From: Protofrankia sp963555925
Lineage (GTDB): Bacteria; Actinomycetota; Actinomycetes; Frankiales; Frankiaceae
NCBI GenBank assembly: GCA_963555925.1
Contig: CAUVXJ010000098.1
Coordinates: 62,001-126,000, forward strand
Direction: 5' to 3'
Length of the DNA: 64,000 bases
The notes below the pieces were generated by a model that worked only from the letters and a program-made list of their open reading frames with translations, had not been told where the DNA came from and did not search any database. The position numbers were made by a program, and so were the translations under genes. Numbering within the stretch: position 1 is the stretch's first letter; each line of letters starts with the position of its first letter. Of this stretch, positions 43,441-51,564 are shown in pieces.

Positions 43441-43842
43441 GTGAGCGACGAGCCTCTCGACCCCTTCGCGGGCGACCCCGAGGATCCGACAGCGGAGCTC
43501 GCGCACCTCGACCCGGTTGAGGACACCGAGCTGCTGGAGCCCCTATCGCCGCACGAGCGTGAGGAGATACTCGCCGAACTCGGAGACCTCGACGTCTTCC
43601 GGACCTTGCTGGAACCCCGCGGCTACCGCGGCCTGGTCGTTGACTGCGAAGGATGCGCGGAACCGCATTTCTTCGACTGGGATCTGCTGACGGGCAACCT
43701 TCGCCACCTTCTCGACGAAGGCCGCACCAGGGTCCATGAACCCGCATACGCCCCGGACCCGTCGTCCTATGTCAGTTGGGACTATGCACGCGGCTATGCC
43801 GACGGCGTCTACGAAACAAGCGAGGCGTCGGAAGCAGGCTGA
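43441..43842 (+). CDS. DUF5319 protein
   Basis: A 133-residue acidic protein of the DUF5319 family (Rv3412-like), found next to guaB in actinobacteria. DPFAGDPEDPTAELAHLD opens the protein. VVDCEGCAEPHFFDWDLL contains a CxxC pair and the most conserved stretch, and PSSYVSWDYARGYADGVYE follows. The start is GTG at 43441; the upstream codons are basic and unlike the family. The function is unknown. It is divergent from guaB. Confidence 0.88.
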   Translation: MSDEPLDPFAGDPEDPTAELAHLDPVEDTELLEPLSPHEREEILAELGDLDVFRTLLEPRGYRGLVVDCEGCAEPHFFDWDLLTGNLRHLLDEGRTRVHEPAYAPDPSSYVSWDYARGYADGVYETSEASEAG

Positions 43843-43861
43843 TCCGGCGAGCCGCGTCGCT

Positions 43862-44986
43862 CTAACGCTCGAGCGGAGCCCCGGTGAGCAGGTCGAGGGC
43901 TTCGTGCAGGGATTCCGCGTGACGGACTCGCGCCGGAAGGGTCGCCCGGTGCCACCCCGAGCCGCCGACGATGATCGATGTCGATGGCCGGGTCACCGGT
44001 AAGGCGTTCAATGCCTGCGCATCCGCGGACGTCCGACGCTGCGACCACAGGAAGACCGCGACCGGCCCGGTACGGGCGACCGCGGTCCGCAACGCGGCGA
44101 CCGGCACCGCCGCACCGAGGATGCGAGCCGTGACACCCCGCTCAGCCAGACCTGCCGCCAGCGCGCTCAGCGCAAGGCTGTGCTGCTCGGCCGGGGTACA
44201 CGCAAGCAGCACCGGTCGGGCGTAGGTGTCGACCGCACGATCCGCGGCACGGCGGAACACCGCCGCGACACAGTCACTGAGCAGATGTTCAACGTCCACG
44301 GCGTCGCCGCGCTGTTCCCAGCGCCTACCCACGGCGACCAGCACCGGGCAGACGAGCTCCTGCCATGCTGCGACGACGCCGTCCGTCTCGACGGCGTGGG
44401 CCATGATGCGGGTGACCGCCGACGAGTCGAGCGCCATGGCCGCGCGGGCAAGTCCCCGGGCCGCGATACCTGCATCCGCCAGCGACAAGACCCGGCCGCC
44501 CGAACCCCGTGAGCCGGCCGGGTCCGCAACCGCCGGCTCATCGGGACCGCCACGATCGCCCTCCACCGGATCCGCGACCCCGACGCGCTCCCCGGTGGTA
44601 GCCGGCGGGTCCGCGTCACCGCGGCCGGATCCGCCGGCGAAGGGTTCGGGCCCGGCAGCGTACGTATGATCACCACTGGCCGCTCGGACCGGGGCCAGCC
44701 AACGCGGTTCCGGTAGGTCATCGACCAGTGTGGTTCTGGCGATCCGGGCCGCTTCGGCGGGCGCGATCCCATCCTGTGTGAGTCGACACATGAACTCCAG
44801 ACGGGCCAGGTCGTGTGGGCCGTACCTGCGGCGGGTACCGGACACATGGTCGGCCGGACCGAGCCCGTACCGACGGTTCCATGTTCGAAGGGTCGCGGGC
44901 GCGACGCCCAGCCGCCGGGCAACCGCCGCGACTGTGTACCGCGGGTTGCGCTCCGCCGGCTCCGGGGAGGGGGTCACAGCGCTCAT
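43862..44986 (-). CDS. MerR-family regulator with B12-binding (CarH/LitR-like) C-terminus
   Basis: A 374-residue protein. The N-terminal MerR HTH is YTVAAVARRLGVAPATLRTW followed by NRRYGLGPA. A long acidic linker leads to a four-helix-bundle-like region carrying W213-x9-E223-H224, the light-sensing motif of CarH/LitR photoreceptors. A Rossmann-like domain follows, with PAEQHS (candidate cobalt ligand His249; the usual Gly after HxxG is not present). I infer adenosylcobalamin binding and possible light response. The start is ATG at 44986. It lies divergent to whiD. Confidence 0.82.
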   Translation of the reverse strand: MSAVTPSPEPAERNPRYTVAAVARRLGVAPATLRTWNRRYGLGPADHVSGTRRRYGPHDLARLEFMCRLTQDGIAPAEAARIARTTLVDDLPEPRWLAPVRAASGDHTYAAGPEPFAGGSGRGDADPPATTGERVGVADPVEGDRGGPDEPAVADPAGSRGSGGRVLSLADAGIAARGLARAAMALDSSAVTRIMAHAVETDGVVAAWQELVCPVLVAVGRRWEQRGDAVDVEHLLSDCVAAVFRRAADRAVDTYARPVLLACTPAEQHSLALSALAAGLAERGVTARILGAAVPVAALRTAVARTGPVAVFLWSQRRTSADAQALNALPVTRPSTSIIVGGSGWHRATLPARVRHAESLHEALDLLTGAPLER

Positions 44987-45139
44987 GGTGGCTCTCGGCG
45001 ACCGTACCCACAACTTGGCGACTAACCGGCTCCGACCGACCACGCGCCGAATGATTCTCTGTGTTGAACAACATATGGCGCGGCACTACGGTGTAGCTGC
45101 GGCGCCTGCCGCCCATGGTTGAGAGGGGGGCTCAGACCG

Positions 45140-45472
45140 ATGACCGATGTCCGACGACTTCCAGGCCCCGGTGCCGAGAAGTGGGAATGGCAACTTCACG
45201 GTGCGTGCCGTGGAGAGAGCACGGAGCTCTTCTTCCACCCCGAAGGTGAGCGAGGCCCGGCCCGCGCGGCTCGCGAGGCCGCCGCAAAGGCCGTCTGTGC
45301 ACGGTGTCCCGTGATCCAGGCCTGCGCTGAGCACGCCCTGCACGCCCGCGAGCCTTACGGGGTTTGGGGCGGGCTGAGCGAGTCCGAACGAGAAGGCATC
45401 CTGACCGGCCGAACGCGTCGCGGCGCGGCGCGACACAGCCCGTCGCGCCCCGGTCTGGCTCCGGCCTGCTAA
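45140..45472 (+). CDS. whiD: WhiB-family iron-sulfur regulator (WhiD/WhiB3 type)
   Basis: A 110-residue Wbl protein. Four Cys ligate a [4Fe-4S] cluster: Cys23, Cys53, Cys56 and Cys62 (C-x29-CxxCx5C), followed by GVWGGLSESER and a basic DNA-binding tail. Its place between guaB and groEL is that of whiD in Streptomyces and whiB3 in mycobacteria, redox-responsive regulators of development and stress. The start is ATG at 45140 behind GAGAGGGG. The TAA stop begins a fragment of dispersed repeat family 2. Confidence 0.88.
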   Translation: MTDVRRLPGPGAEKWEWQLHGACRGESTELFFHPEGERGPARAAREAAAKAVCARCPVIQACAEHALHAREPYGVWGGLSESEREGILTGRTRRGAARHSPSRPGLAPAC

Positions 45473-45484
45473 GAGCGCCCGGCC
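45470..45484 (+). repeat. Family 2 fragment at the whiD stop
   Basis: TAAGAGCGCCCGGC matches the first 14 bases of the repeat; the TAA is the whiD stop codon. Between here and the hairpin at 45655, a 41-codon GTG frame (45590-45715) contains EEIDLGGIEEID but lacks a ribosome site. Confidence 0.5.
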
Positions 45485-45654
45485 GCAGGCGGTGCGATTG
45501 CGATCTCCGTCGCGCCGCCACCACGGGCGGGCGCTCCGTGGCGACATCCACGGACAAGTCCATCACACGGGTTGGGTCACCCGCGACGTGTGACCGCACC
45601 GCTCGAGGAGATCGACCTCGGCGGGATCGAAGAGATCGACAGGGAACCCGCAAA

Positions 45655-45687
45655 GGCCCGGCAGGACGTTGACCGTCCTGCCGGGCC
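45655..45687. terminator. 13-bp perfect stem-loop between whiD and groEL
   Basis: GGCCCGGCAGGAC at 45655-45667 pairs with GTCCTGCCGGGCC at 45675-45687 around a 7-base loop. It lies between convergent whiD and groEL and may end both transcripts. Confidence 0.65.
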
Positions 45688-45699
45688 GAGAGGGCCAAC

Positions 45700-45729
45700 G
45701 GCGGCGCGATCATGATTTTTCGCGCCGCC
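45700..45729 (+). repeat. GATCATG hairpin-repeat family copy
   Basis: Stem GGCGGCGCG/CGCGCCGCC (perfect, 9 bp), loop ATCATGATTTTT. It follows the whiD-groEL hairpin by 12 bases. Confidence 0.85.
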
Positions 45730-45845
45730 GGCGGCCGGGATCCCCGGTGCACTGAGGGAATCCACCACGCGGTGCCACGGGTCGGTGCGACCGACATCCG
45801 CGGGAGTACGACTGTCAGGATCCCGGCGGGCCGGATCCCGACAAC

Positions 45846-47480
45846 TCAGAAACCCGGGCCGTGCGAGTGGCCGTGGTTGTGACCATGGCCGGCGGCGGCC
45901 GCGGCCTTCGACGGCTTCTCCGCGACGAGGCTTTCGGTCGTGAGCAACAGTGCAGCGATGGACGCGGCGTTGGCGACCGCCGAGCGGGTCACCTTCACCG
46001 GGTCGACCACGCCGTCGGCGATCAGGTTGGTGTACTCGCCCCGGGCCACGTTGAAGCCACTGCCGACGGGCTGCTCCTTCACCTTCGCAACGATCACGGC
46101 GCCTTCCAGGCCGGCGTTGTTCGCGATCCAGGTCAACGGAGCGCTGAGCGCGTCACGAACGATCTGTACCCCGGCCAGTTCGTCGCCCGTGAGCCCGAGT
46201 CCCCCGTCGAGGGCCGCGCCGGCATGTACCAGTGCCGACCCACCGCCCGCCACGATGCCTTCCTCCACCGCAGCGCGGGTGGCGGACACGGCATCCTCCA
46301 GACGGTGCTTCTTCTCCTTGAGCTCGACCTCGGTGGGCGCACCGACTCTGACCACGGCGACGCCACCGGCGAGCTTGGCGACCCGCTCCTGCAGCTTCTC
46401 GCGGTCCCAGTCCGAGTCGCTGGCCTCGATCTCGCCCCGAAGCTGGCGTACTCGGTCGGCAATGGTCGTCTCGTCCCCGGCACCGTCGATGATGGTCGTG
46501 GTGTCCTTGTCGACCACGACTCGACGCGCCCGCCCGAGCTCAGCCAACCCGACCGAGTCAAGCTTGAGACCGACCTCGGCAGCGACGACCTGTCCCCCGG
46601 TGAGGACGGCGATATCCTGCAGCATCGCCTTGCGGCGGTCGCCGAAGCCCGGCGCCTTGACCGCCACGAGCTGGAAGGTCCTGCGGATCGCGTTGACGAC
46701 GAGAGTCGACAGCGCCTCCCCCTCGACATCCTCGGCAATGATCAGAAGCGGCTTCCGCGCCTCCACGACCTTCTCCAGCAGCGGAAGGACGTCGCCCAGC
46801 GCACTGATCTTGCCCGGGTGCAGGAGCACGTACGCGTCTTCGAGGACGGTCTCCATGCGCTCGGAGTCCGTGACGAAGTACGGGGATATGTAACCCTTGT
46901 CGAACTGCATCCCCTCGGTGAGCTCGAGCTCCAGTCCGAGGGTCTGACTCTCCTCGACGGTGATCACACCGTCTTTGCCGATCCGGTCCATCGCCTCGGC
47001 GATGAGCTCGCCGACCTTCGCGTCCTGGGCGGAGATCGCCGCGACGTGCGCGATGACCTCCTTCGAGTCCACCTCCAGGGCCTGCTCCAGCAGGGCGTTG
47101 GAAACGGCCACGACCGCGGCCTCGATACCCGCCTTGAGAGCCACCGGCGGCGCCCCGGCCGCGACCTGTCGCAGACCGCTGCGCACCATGGCCTGGGCGA
47201 GCACGGTCGCGGTCGTGGTGCCGTCGCCGGCAACGTCGTTGGTCTTGGTGGCGACTTCCTTGGCGAGTTGGGCGCCGAGGTTCTCGTTGGGGTTGTCGAG
47301 CTCCACCTCGCGCGCGATCGTCACCCCGTCGTTGGTGATCGTCGGTGCGCCGTAGGACTTGTCGATGACGACGTTGCGGCCACGCGGGCCGATCGTCACC
47401 TTCACAGCGTCCGCGAGGGCGTTCACGCCATGCTCAAGCGCATGGCGAGCGTCCTCACTGAATGTCAGAATCTTGGGCAT
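45846..47480 (-). CDS. groEL: Chaperonin GroEL
   Basis: A 544-residue 60-kDa chaperonin. TIGPRGRNVVIDKSYGAPTI and VAGDGTTTATVLAQAM form the ATP site, and GGGSALVHAG is near the C-terminal domain. The tail is GHGHNHGHSHGPGF, the His-rich ending typical of the groES-linked GroEL1 of actinobacteria, rather than the Gly-Met tail of GroEL2. The start is ATG at 47480, 233 bases after groES. A second groEL elsewhere is expected. Confidence 0.97.
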   Translation of the reverse strand: MPKILTFSEDARHALEHGVNALADAVKVTIGPRGRNVVIDKSYGAPTITNDGVTIAREVELDNPNENLGAQLAKEVATKTNDVAGDGTTTATVLAQAMVRSGLRQVAAGAPPVALKAGIEAAVVAVSNALLEQALEVDSKEVIAHVAAISAQDAKVGELIAEAMDRIGKDGVITVEESQTLGLELELTEGMQFDKGYISPYFVTDSERMETVLEDAYVLLHPGKISALGDVLPLLEKVVEARKPLLIIAEDVEGEALSTLVVNAIRRTFQLVAVKAPGFGDRRKAMLQDIAVLTGGQVVAAEVGLKLDSVGLAELGRARRVVVDKDTTTIIDGAGDETTIADRVRQLRGEIEASDSDWDREKLQERVAKLAGGVAVVRVGAPTEVELKEKKHRLEDAVSATRAAVEEGIVAGGGSALVHAGAALDGGLGLTGDELAGVQIVRDALSAPLTWIANNAGLEGAVIVAKVKEQPVGSGFNVARGEYTNLIADGVVDPVKVTRSAVANAASIAALLLTTESLVAEKPSKAAAAAGHGHNHGHSHGPGF

Positions 47481-47618
47481 ACGTGGTCCTCCCGAACCGG
47501 CTCAGGGCGTGTCTGCCCCTGGGCGTGCCGCCAGGAAATCGCTCGATGGACCCCGGGAGCAGGAACCCACGCGACCGCGGAGCATTCCGGTGGGGGTGAT
47601 GCGAGCGAAGATTCGGAA

Positions 47619-47647
47619 AGCACGCCCTAACGGCGATCGGGCGTGCT
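47619..47647 (-). promoter_or_regulatory. groES-groEL intergenic stem-loop with an alternative partner
   Basis: AGCACGCCC at 47619-47627 pairs with GGGCGTGCT at 47639-47647. A second CACGCCC at 47685-47691 can compete for GGGCGTG, so two exclusive structures are possible. It may govern processing or differential expression of groES and groEL. Confidence 0.5.
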
Positions 47648-47713
47648 CCACCGATCCGGACGAATGCCATCCAGAACGGCGAAACACGCCCTTGGATCCT
47701 GCCGGAGACAGGC

Positions 47714-48019
47714 CTACTTCTCGATGATCGCCAGCACGTCGCGGGCGGAGAGAACCAGGTACTCCTCACCGGCGTACTTCACCTCGGTGCCGCCGTACTT
47801 GCTGTACAGAACGACATCGCCGACCGTTACGTCGAGCGGGACCCGCTTGCCATCCTCGAACCGGCCGGGCCCGACCGCGAGGACGGTGCCCTCCTGCGGC
47901 TTCTCCTTGGCCGTATCCGGGATCACGATGCCTGACGCGGTGGTCTGCTCAGCGTCTGACGGCTGGACGACAATACGATCTTCGAGCGGCTTGATTGCAA
48001 CCTTGGTGGCGGTCGTCAC
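47714..48019 (-). CDS. groES: Co-chaperonin GroES
   Basis: A 101-residue 10-kDa chaperonin. KPLEDRIVVQPSDAEQTTAS leads into the mobile loop GIVIPDTAKEKPQEG, and VLYSKYGGTEVKYAGEEYL is the conserved end. The start is GTG at 48019 behind a GGGGGAGG site. A CIRCE operator lies 82 bases upstream, so HrcA repression with heat induction is expected. Confidence 0.97.
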   Translation of the reverse strand: MTTATKVAIKPLEDRIVVQPSDAEQTTASGIVIPDTAKEKPQEGTVLAVGPGRFEDGKRVPLDVTVGDVVLYSKYGGTEVKYAGEEYLVLSARDVLAIIEK

Positions 48020-48100
48020 GATCGACCTCCCCCTTCCTGCGCTGGATGAGAGAGCGACCCTGGCGGCCTGCCGTCGCGGGGGAACAGGCGCCTGCTGTCG

Positions 48101-48127
48101 CTGGCACTCTCGTGTGCCGAGTGCCAA
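48101..48127 (-). promoter_or_regulatory. CIRCE element (HrcA operator)
   Basis: On the minus strand, TTGGCACTC - 9 bases - GAGTGCCAG, against the CIRCE consensus TTAGCACTC-N9-GAGTGCTAA. It lies upstream of groES and overlaps the -10 of the promoter below. Confidence 0.92.
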
Positions 48128-48153
48128 CTTAGCACCCACCTCGCCCACGTCAA
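48125..48153 (-). promoter_or_regulatory. Likely groES promoter
   Basis: -35 TTGACG (48153-48148), 17-base spacer, -10 TAAGTT (48130-48125). The -10 overlaps the CIRCE arm. A second TTGACA lies at 48175-48170. Confidence 0.6.
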
Positions 48154-48377
48154 CCAACACGGTCAGAACTGTCAAGCGAGTCCGCAGCCGTGGTCGCCGG
48201 TCAGCCCGCCGAACCCGGCCACGACCGGGAGTTGCCGGGCCCGCCGGGCCGGGCCCGACCCGGTCCGCCGGCGCGACGGGCACCGACCGGGACCCGGTCC
48301 GGCGGCGGCCGGAGGACAACGGGTCCGGACTACCCGGGCGGCCCACCATGGCCCGCATCTGCCGGCTACCGCCGTGT

Positions 48378-48545
48378 CAGAGCGCCCGGCAATAGGGGTG
48401 TGGATCAAGAAACGGGGCTGGGGCACGTAGATCGCGAGGCGGAGGAGGGAGGCACCGGAGGTGTTGGGTGTCGACCGACGACAACGACGCGAGGTGCGTG
48501 CCCCAGCCCCGCGACGCCGCGCCCCCTATCGCCGGTCGCTCTTAG
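48378..48545. repeat. About 168-bp inverted pair of family 2 repeats (MITE-like)
   Basis: The left half (48378-48439) reads CAGAGCGCCCGGCAATAGGG, then GTGGATCAAG and GGGGCTGGGGCACG. The right half on the minus strand (48545-48463) reads TAAGAGCGACCGGCGATAGG, then CGCGGCGTCGCGGGGC, then GGGGCACGCACCTCGC and CGTCGGTCGACACC. About 23 bases separate the halves. The TAA is the stop codon of the downstream-facing epimerase gene (48544-48542). Confidence 0.8.
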
Positions 48546-49495
48546 TGCGCCCGGCTGATGACGTCGGGGTGCTCGCGAAACCAGGAAACCGTGGTATCGA
48601 GACCGGTCCGCAGATCGACGACCGGTTCCCAGCCCAGGACCTCACGGGCCAGCGAAATGTCGGGCTGTCGGATCGTCGGGTCGTCCTCCGGCCGTGGAAT
48701 GAACGAGATCTCCGATTCACTTTTGGCGACTTCGCGGACGAGTTCGGCAAGCTCGAGGATCGACAATTCGTAGGGGTTGCCGATGTTCATCGGACCGGGA
48801 TGCCCGGAGAACATCATCCGTACTATGCCCTCGACCAGGTCGTCGACATAGATGATCGACCGGGTCTGACTGCCGTCGCCCGCCACCGTTATCGGTTCAC
48901 CGCGCAGGGCCTGGGTCGCAAAGGCAGGGATCGCCCGACCATCGTTGGGACGCATCCGCGACCCGTGGGTATTGAAAATCCGGACGATTCCGGTGTCGAC
49001 CGCGTGACTTCGCCGGTAGGCCATGGTCAGCGCCTCGCCGAACCGCTTGGCCTCGTCATACACGCCCCGCGGCCCTACCGGGTTGACATGGCCCCAGTAG
49101 TTCTCGGGCTGTGGATGGACCTGCGGGTCCCCATAGACCTCCGAGGTCGACGCCAGTATGAAACGCGCGCCTTTTTCCTTCGCCAGACCAAGGGCGTGCA
49201 GCGTACCGATCGAGCCGACCTTCAACGTGTGGATCGGTAGATGCAGATAGTCGATCGGGCTCGCCGGCGACGCGAAGTGCAACACGTAATCGACCGGACC
49301 AGGAACATGAACGTAATCCGTTACATTACAGCGGACCAGTCGGAATCCCTCGCGGTCCGCAAGATGAGCGACGTTCGCCGGGGTCCCCGTGACGAAGTTG
49401 TCCAGGCAGAGGACCTCATGGCCCTCAGCCAACAGCCGCTCACACAGGTGCGACCCCAGAAAACCGGCACCTCCAGTGACAACGCTTCTTTCCAT
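48542..49495 (-). CDS. UDP-glucuronate decarboxylase-like NAD-dependent epimerase/dehydratase
   Basis: A 317-residue extended SDR closest to UDP-xylose synthase. The NAD motif is TGGAGFLGSHL, the family segment is HFASPASPIDYLHLPIHTLK, the catalytic YxxxK is YDEAKRFGE, and R-I-FNTHGSRMRPNDGR follows. It should convert UDP-glucuronate to UDP-xylose or a related sugar. The ATG at 49495 shares one base with the stop of the upstream small gene (TGATG), so the two are probably co-translated. The stop lies in a dispersed repeat. Confidence 0.9.
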   Translation of the reverse strand: MERSVVTGGAGFLGSHLCERLLAEGHEVLCLDNFVTGTPANVAHLADREGFRLVRCNVTDYVHVPGPVDYVLHFASPASPIDYLHLPIHTLKVGSIGTLHALGLAKEKGARFILASTSEVYGDPQVHPQPENYWGHVNPVGPRGVYDEAKRFGEALTMAYRRSHAVDTGIVRIFNTHGSRMRPNDGRAIPAFATQALRGEPITVAGDGSQTRSIIYVDDLVEGIVRMMFSGHPGPMNIGNPYELSILELAELVREVAKSESEISFIPRPEDDPTIRQPDISLAREVLGWEPVVDLRTGLDTTVSWFREHPDVISRAH

Positions 49496-49830
49496 CAGGC
49501 CCCCTCCTGGTCATTGGTATTCGGTCCGCGTGACGATACGCGCATGAAGTCCCACCCCCGTGCGGACCGCGCGAGAAGGCTCGGCGGGACACCATCGAGG
49601 ACGGACGCGGCGGCGCCGGTCGATGGTTTACCGCCCACCGACGGTTCGCTCCCCTGCGGATGGAGGAGAACGACGACGACGTCTCCACTGTCGCCGACGC
49701 CACGGTAGATCTCCGCCGATGTGCCCATCAGAGCCTGATCCAACCAGGCCAGGAGGTCATCCAGGCATCCCTCGGCCGCATGCGCTTCCCACATGCGCGT
49801 CACCTCAACCACAACCCCATCTTCGACCAT
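49495..49830 (-). CDS. Small hypothetical protein coupled to the epimerase gene
   Basis: A 111-residue protein. TRMWEAHAAEGCLDDLLAWL and GVGDSGDVVVVLLHPQG suggest a small alpha/beta (dimeric ABM-like) fold, but I cannot assign a family with confidence. The C-terminal 40 residues are low complexity. It overlaps the epimerase start by one base, so it is probably expressed with it. The start is GTG at 49830 or a codon shortly downstream. Confidence 0.6.
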   Translation of the reverse strand: MVEDGVVVEVTRMWEAHAAEGCLDDLLAWLDQALMGTSAEIYRGVGDSGDVVVVLLHPQGSEPSVGGKPSTGAAASVLDGVPPSLLARSARGWDFMRVSSRGPNTNDQEGA

Positions 49831-49890
49831 GCCGAACTAGGCCATGGTCGGCGACGTGCCGGTATGAACCAAAAAGCCGACAAAGCCAGC

Positions 49891-49936
49891 CCGGCCAAAG
49901 GGCGTGCGATCATGCTTCTACGCACGCCCGGCGGCC
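49891..49936 (+). repeat. GATCATG hairpin-repeat family, best complete copy
   Basis: Flank CCGGCCAAA, stem GGGCGTGCG (49900-49908)/CGCACGCCC (49921-49929) perfect, loop ATCATGCTTCTA, right flank GGCGGCC. It lies just beyond the 3' end of tsaD. Confidence 0.88.
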
Positions 49937-49945
49937 CCGACAAAG

Positions 49946-50998
49946 CTAAAACGGAAGGATCGAGGTGGCGGAAATGTCCAGCGGGGACGGCGTGACCCCG
50001 GCCGCGACCTGAAGGGAACCCAGCGCGGCGACCATCGCGCCGTTGTCGGTGCACAGTCCGGGCCGTGGCACCCGCAGGGTGATACCCGCGGCCTCGCACC
50101 GCGCCGCCGCGAGCGCCCGCAGCCTGCTGTTCGCCGCCACGCCTCCGCCGATCACCAGGGTGTCCACCCCGTGAGCTCTGCAGGCTGCGACGGATTTAGT
50201 CGTCAACACATCCACAACGGCCTCCTGAAACGATGCGGCGACGTCGGCGACGGGCACCGGCTCACCCATCCGGTGACGTGTCTCCACCCACCGGGCCACC
50301 GCGGTCTTCAGTCCGCTGAAGGAGAAGTCGAAGGTGCCGTCACCCGCCTTCGCGCGCGGGAATGCAATCGTGGGGCTCCCGTCCCGGGCCGCCCGATCTA
50401 TCGGCGGTCCACCCGGAAACGGCATCCCGAGCAGCCGGGCAACCTTGTCATACGCCTCGCCCGCGGCATCGTCGACCGTGGCCCCGAGCTGGATCACCGC
50501 GCCGGTGGCGAGGTCCGGTACCAGCAGCAGGGACGAATGCCCACCGGAGACCAACAACGCCATTGACGGACTGGGCAGCGCTCCATGCTCAAGGGTATCC
50601 ACCGCGACATGCGCGGCCAGATGATGGACACCGTAGAGCGGGACGCCGAGCGCGAACGCGTACGCCTTGGCCGCGGCCACGCCGACCAGCAAGGCCCCGG
50701 CAAGGCCCGGACCAGCGGTGACCGCGATCGCGTCGACGTCGCAGTGGCGCAGCCCCGCTTGGGACAGTGCCCGCTCGACGGTCGGAACCATCGCCTCCAG
50801 GTGTGCCCGGGCTGCGATCTCCGGGATGACCCCGCCGTAGCGCGCGTGCTCGTCGACGGACGACGCGAGGGTGTCGGCGAGCAGAACGCCACCGCGGACC
50901 AAACCCACGCCGGTCTCGTCGCATGAGGTCTCAATACCCAGTACCAGCGGCGCGTCACCCCGCACCGGGGACGTGTGACCGGCGCGAGCCCCGCTCAC
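49946..50998 (-). CDS. tsaD: tRNA N6-threonylcarbamoyladenosine transferase TsaD
   Basis: A 350-residue ASKHA-fold protein that transfers threonylcarbamoyl to A37 of ANN-decoding tRNAs. VLGIETSCDETGVGLV is the family start, and the metal motif is HHLAAH (HxxxH). SGGHSSLLLV and the final Asp in CTDNGAMVAALG are present. The GTG start overlaps the rimI stop by four bases. It works with TsaB and TsaE from the same operon. Confidence 0.97.
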   Translation of the reverse strand: MSGARAGHTSPVRGDAPLVLGIETSCDETGVGLVRGGVLLADTLASSVDEHARYGGVIPEIAARAHLEAMVPTVERALSQAGLRHCDVDAIAVTAGPGLAGALLVGVAAAKAYAFALGVPLYGVHHLAAHVAVDTLEHGALPSPSMALLVSGGHSSLLLVPDLATGAVIQLGATVDDAAGEAYDKVARLLGMPFPGGPPIDRAARDGSPTIAFPRAKAGDGTFDFSFSGLKTAVARWVETRHRMGEPVPVADVAASFQEAVVDVLTTKSVAACRAHGVDTLVIGGGVAANSRLRALAAARCEAAGITLRVPRPGLCTDNGAMVAALGSLQVAAGVTPSPLDISATSILPF

Positions 50999-51564
50999 CG
51001 GGACACCGTCGACTCCACCGCGTCCAGTAGCTCACCGTAGTCGTGGCTGTCGATGCGACGAGCAGACATCACGTAGGCGTCGGCTCCAGACGGCTGGTAA
51101 TAGCCCTTGCGCACACCGAGATTGACAAACCCCAACCGCTGATAGAGAGCCTGGGCCGTGCTGTTGTCGGTGCGCACCTCCAGGTCGCAACGGTGAGCGC
51201 CGCGCATCCGGGCGTGGCGCAACAGGGCGACCAGTAACCGGGTACCCACCCCGTTGCCGCGGGCATCCGCGCTGACGCCGACGGTCTGCACATAGGACTC
51301 GTCGTCATGGACGGCAAGCCCCCCGTAACCGACTATCCGCCCGCCGCGCATGGCGGCCAGATAGTGGCGCGTCTCGCGATGGGCGAGTTCGGACCAGAAC
51401 AGTTCGGCGGTCCAGGCATCCTCGGCGAAGATGTCCCGTTCCAGCTCGGCGACATGGTCAAGATGCCACCAGCGCAGGCGTACGAGAGTCACCTCGTCCG
51501 GCCGCCCGGGTGTCGGCCCATCGCCGGTCACCGGGTCTGTCCTGATCGTCATCTTGCTGATCAT
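50995..51564 (-). CDS. rimI: Ribosomal protein S18-alanine N-acetyltransferase
   Basis: A 189-residue GNAT acetyltransferase. The acetyl-CoA loop is VSADARGNGVGTRLL, and NSTAQALYQRLGFVNLGVRK is typical of RimI. It overlaps tsaB and tsaD by four bases on either side (ATGA/GTGA), so translation is coupled. The start is ATG at 51564. Confidence 0.93.
   Translation of the reverse strand: MISKMTIRTDPVTGDGPTPGRPDEVTLVRLRWWHLDHVAELERDIFAEDAWTAELFWSELAHRETRHYLAAMRGGRIVGYGGLAVHDDESYVQTVGVSADARGNGVGTRLLVALLRHARMRGAHRCDLEVRTDNSTAQALYQRLGFVNLGVRKGYYQPSGADAYVMSARRIDSHDYGELLDAVESTVSR

Noticed and set aside
45590..45715. 41-codon GTG frame between whiD and groEL (contains EEIDLGGIEEID)
   Set aside because: The sequence looks somewhat coding, but it has no ribosome site and runs through a terminator hairpin and a dispersed repeat.
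45861..47630. 589-codon plus-strand open frame across groEL
   Set aside because: Antisense shadow of groEL with low-complexity composition and no ribosome site.
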